Positions 7,194 through 9,436 of a DNA stretch of 9,436 bases are shown one piece after another. The stretch covers positions 1 through 9,436 of the forward strand of contig JAGBZE010000057.1 of assembly GCA_017628435.1 (NCBI GenBank), in the 5' to 3' direction. The notes beneath the pieces were generated by a model, which ran no database searches, was not told the origin of the DNA, and saw only the letters and a list, made by a program, of their open reading frames with translations. The position numbers and the translations under genes were made by a program. Numbering within the stretch: position 1 is the first letter of the stretch; every line of letters begins with the position of its first letter. The stretch is from Akkermansia sp. GTDB taxonomy: Bacteria > Verrucomicrobiota > Verrucomicrobiia > Verrucomicrobiales > Akkermansiaceae.

Positions 7194-8333
7194 ATGGCTG
7201 AACAATCAAATCCCGGGGTTAAGGTGCTCATCACAGGGGCTGTGCTTGGTCTTGCTGCTGCAGGACTTGGCGTGTACTCCTATATGGATAGCGCCACGGC
7301 TCCTGAAACAAATATCAATGCTTCCAAGAACAGTACTTCGCTTACTGCGGAGGCTGATGTGGTGAAGGAAAGCCTGAAGCGTGACCGCACGGTGGCAGAT
7401 GTGGCGCCCGAAGGGGCAACCATTAACGGTCAGCCTCGCCTGGCTCCCCTTTTCTTCTCGACTGAGCTCTGGCAGATTACTCTGGATGAAGACGGGAAGA
7501 ATACTGTGGTTGATATTTATGACCCTGCAGCTCCCTGCATTCATAAGGATATTCCGAATACCTGGTTTATTGCAAATAACATTTCCGATGCTCTGGGGCG
7601 CTCTGACGGTCGCGTGCTTGATAGCGACAAGGATGGCTTCTCCAACGAGGAGGAATATATTGCAAAGACTTGTCCGTCTGCTGCCAATAGTTATCCTGAT
7701 CTTGTCCAGCCCTCCAACGAGAATGTCAAGATGGAGCTGGTTAAGGTGAGTGTTACTCGCGCAACACTTGAGGTCGATACGATGTTCGGCCTGGCTGCCA
7801 AGACTCCAGATAAGGTTAATATCCGCATCTATGACGGTGTAACTAATGCCCTTGTTGATACGCGTAAGGAACTCAAGCCCGGGTCTACCTTTGGTGTGAA
7901 GAAGGAAGAGCCGAATCGCTTCACGATTGTGCGTTTCGACAAGAAGGAGTATGCCAGCTTCGGTGGCATGATTAAGGAGAATGTTGTCGTTGTGCGCGAT
8001 GATATGGAGCCTGATGTTACCAAGCGCGAATTTGCTATTCGTGCCGGTACGAGAACATCGCCGAAAAATGTAAAAGAATACGGCAATGTCAATGAGAAGG
8101 GCAAGCGCATCAGTGATACCAAGGTCTTGCTGCGCGTGACTGCCGGCTCTCAGAAGGGTAAGGAATTCAGAGTTCGTCCCAAGGATTCCTTTATCATTCC
8201 CGGGGGTAAGGCTGATGGCTCCGAACTCCGCGCCACGCTTGATGCAATCAACGAGGTTGATGGGTCTGTCAGCATCTTGCTGGACGGCACCAATATCCCC
8301 GTTGCTGTGCGTAAGGCTTCCTCCAAAAAGTGA
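7194..8333 (+). CDS. Amuc_1099-family pilus-like system protein with an EF-hand-type loop
   Basis: This 379-residue protein has a short N-terminus, one membrane helix (about 11-29) and a periplasmic remainder. A low-complexity Ser/Thr/Ala stretch (about 32-55) leads to a conserved-looking domain. DSDKDGFSNEEE (143-154) matches a complete EF-hand calcium loop, with acidic or polar ligands at positions 1, 3, 5, 9 and 12 and Gly at 6. Such DxDxDGxxNxxE loops occur in dockerin and thrombospondin type 3-like calcium-binding repeats of exported proteins. Cys115 and Cys160 flank the loop and may pair. The C-terminal half (about 180-379) looks beta-rich and basic; KVLLRVTAGSQKGKEFRVRP (310-329) and the end are likely paired strands. 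By position it stands where PilP occurs between PilO and PilQ, but no PilP lipobox is present and homology to PilP is not established. The next gene starts after a 107-bp gap. No Shine-Dalgarno. Confidence 0.85.
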   Translation: MAEQSNPGVKVLITGAVLGLAAAGLGVYSYMDSATAPETNINASKNSTSLTAEADVVKESLKRDRTVADVAPEGATINGQPRLAPLFFSTELWQITLDEDGKNTVVDIYDPAAPCIHKDIPNTWFIANNISDALGRSDGRVLDSDKDGFSNEEEYIAKTCPSAANSYPDLVQPSNENVKMELVKVSVTRATLEVDTMFGLAAKTPDKVNIRIYDGVTNALVDTRKELKPGSTFGVKKEEPNRFTIVRFDKKEYASFGGMIKENVVVVRDDMEPDVTKREFAIRAGTRTSPKNVKEYGNVNEKGKRISDTKVLLRVTAGSQKGKEFRVRPKDSFIIPGGKADGSELRATLDAINEVDGSVSILLDGTNIPVAVRKASSKK

Positions 8334-8349
8334 TTCTTTCATAAATCGG

Positions 8350-8428
8350 AAAAAAACGCCATAAAAAGCCAAAAAATAAGAAAAAATTAAATTGTAGACT
8401 TTACATTTGAACAGAATTCTGCCATAAA
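8350..8428 (+). promoter_or_regulatory. A-tract-rich, probably curved DNA with a possible internal promoter before the secretin gene
   Basis: The 107-bp gap between the EF-hand gene and the secretin gene is very A-rich on the plus strand. Four A-tracts, at 8350-8356, 8363-8367, 8371-8376 and 8381-8386, are spaced on average about 10 bp apart, the helical repeat expected to bend DNA. Just downstream are TTTACA (8400-8405) and CATAAA (8423-8428) with a 17-bp spacer that holds a perfect palindrome CAGAATTCTG (8412-8421). The A-tracts could act as an UP element for a promoter raising secretin expression. No terminator hairpin is seen after the upstream gene, so operon read-through is also likely. 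Confidence 0.4.
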
Positions 8429-8440
8429 TAGGACGTTACC

Positions 8441-9436
8441 ATGAACCATACACCTCTCATCAATTCAAAGCGCGCGATGCTTTTTGCAGCCATTGCTGTT
8501 TCCTGCCCCTATGTGCAGGCAAATACGGCTGGCTACATCAGCACTTCGTCCGCTGCTGGCACCAGCCAGGTAGGCCCCACGGCTGTATACGCTGGTGATA
8601 CTCAGGATAGCATTAATCATCGTGAGGCAGCCCGTCGTAAGGCTAAGACCTCCGAGGCTCTTGAACTGCTTCAGCAGGGTCGTACCTGCTACTCTCAGAA
8701 GCAGTATGTGCAGGCTCTTGAGAAGTATGAGGCCGCCTGGAAGGTAGTACCCAAGGCTCCCGCTACTCAGAAGCTTCAGGAATTTCTTGTGAAGAGCATC
8801 GGCGATGCCTCCATTGCAGTAGCTATGGAGTATGCTCGTGTTGGCCGTTATGATGAAGCTGAACAGCTTCTGCTGGATGTGCTTGAACGCGAACCTAACA
8901 ACAAGCGTGCCCGCGAGGAGCTGTCCCTGATGCGCGACCCCGTTCGCAATAATCCTGCTCTTACCCCTGAGCATATCAAGAATGTTGAAGAGGTGAACCG
9001 CCTCCTGAATCTTGCCTATGGTCATCTGGATCTTGGTAAGTATGATGAGGCATATGACGCGTTCAACCGTGTTATCAAGATTGACCCCTACAATACCGCT
9101 GCTCGTCGTGGCCAGGAGGCTGTAAGCAAGCGCCGTTCCGGCTATTATCGTGCAGCCTATGATTCCTACCGCGCCAAGGCTCTGGCTGAGGTGGATGCCG
9201 TGTGGGAGGAACAGGTTCCCCAGGTCATTCCGACTCTTCAGGCCGGCAGCACTGAGTCTGTGACTATTTCTGAGGGTGTGCTTCGCAATCGTGATATCCT
9301 TTCTAATCTGCGCATTGCCAGCGTTGATTTTGTTGATGTCCCCATGGGTGACGCTCTGGAATTCCTGCGTAACGAATTCCGTAAGAGTGGCCAGCTGGTC
9401 AACATCATTTTCAACGAAGTCAAGGAGTCTTCTGTC
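8441..9436 (+). CDS. Amuc_1098-family type IV pilus secretin (PilQ/GspD-like), N-terminal part only
   Basis: The frame is open from the ATG at 8441 to the window end (332 residues). A Sec signal peptide is present, with KR at 10-11, a hydrophobic core at 12-21, and a likely cut after VQA (residue 27). Three TPR-like helical repeats follow at about 72-105, 122-156 and 186-220, each with the A/G-x3-Y/F-x-x-A spacing and a P at the end (for example GKYDEAYDAFNRVIKIDP at 199-216). After a charged helical linker, residues 285-315 (NLRIASVDFVDVPMGDALEFL within them) resemble the start of a secretin N0/STN domain. The secretin pore domain itself lies beyond the window, so the assignment rests on this segment, the operon position (after PilM/N/O-like genes) and the Amuc_1098 design. 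The role would be an outer-membrane channel. AGGA 8 nt before the ATG is the only Shine-Dalgarno-like site before any gene here. Confidence 0.87.
   Translation, partial: MNHTPLINSKRAMLFAAIAVSCPYVQANTAGYISTSSAAGTSQVGPTAVYAGDTQDSINHREAARRKAKTSEALELLQQGRTCYSQKQYVQALEKYEAAWKVVPKAPATQKLQEFLVKSIGDASIAVAMEYARVGRYDEAEQLLLDVLEREPNNKRAREELSLMRDPVRNNPALTPEHIKNVEEVNRLLNLAYGHLDLGKYDEAYDAFNRVIKIDPYNTAARRGQEAVSKRRSGYYRAAYDSYRAKALAEVDAVWEEQVPQVIPTLQAGSTESVTISEGVLRNRDILSNLRIASVDFVDVPMGDALEFLRNEFRKSGQLVNIIFNEVKESSV

Noticed and set aside
7206..8372. 388-codon minus-strand frame opposite the EF-hand gene
   Set aside because: Antisense shadow with no recognisable motif. It starts in the A-rich gap, but no promoter was seen there on the minus strand.

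Overview
The window looks like part of the chromosome of a Verrucomicrobiota bacterium from the Akkermansia lineage, but probably not A. muciniphila itself. The basis is the five-gene block at 3421-9436, whose order and protein features match the A. muciniphila cluster Amuc_1102 - 1101 - 1100 - 1099 - 1098 (recognised from memory, not searched). The Amuc_1100-like protein is clearly divergent from the published one. The whole window reads as ordinary vertically inherited chromosome: no mobile element, CRISPR array or rRNA is visible.

The left third (1-3240) lies on the minus strand. In transcription order it holds lgt (prolipoprotein diacylglyceryl transferase), a tRNA-Tyr / tRNA-Val pair, a class II fructose-bisphosphate aldolase gene (fba), and a LeuT-like sodium-coupled amino-acid transporter cut by the window start. 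Three of these units have good sigma70-type promoters with 17-bp spacers. The tRNA pair and fba each end in a hairpin plus T-tract, so they are separate transcription units packed closely together.

A 180-bp divergent gap (3241-3420) separates lgt from the right two thirds, which is one plus-strand run. It encodes an exported Amuc_1102-like protein (immunoglobulin-like fold known in the family), a PilM-like actin-fold ATPase joined in one chain to a PilN-like membrane and periplasmic part (Amuc_1101), a PilO-like bitopic protein (Amuc_1100), a bitopic protein with a complete EF-hand-type calcium loop (Amuc_1099), and a TPR-bearing secretin subunit cut by the window end (Amuc_1098). Gaps of 51, 28, 22 and 107 bp suggest an operon; the last gap is very A-rich, with phased A-tracts and a possible extra promoter.

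Taken together, the block resembles the PilM-N-O-P-Q alignment complex of type IV pili: a cytoplasmic PilM ring tied to the inner membrane, PilO/PilP-like periplasmic connectors and an outer-membrane secretin. No pilin, prepilin peptidase or PilB/PilT motor ATPase lies in the window. The best candidates for an under-described system are the PilM-PilN fusion, the EF-hand protein where PilP would be expected, and the exported first protein with an acidic-then-basic tail. Nearly all genes here lack a Shine-Dalgarno sequence.
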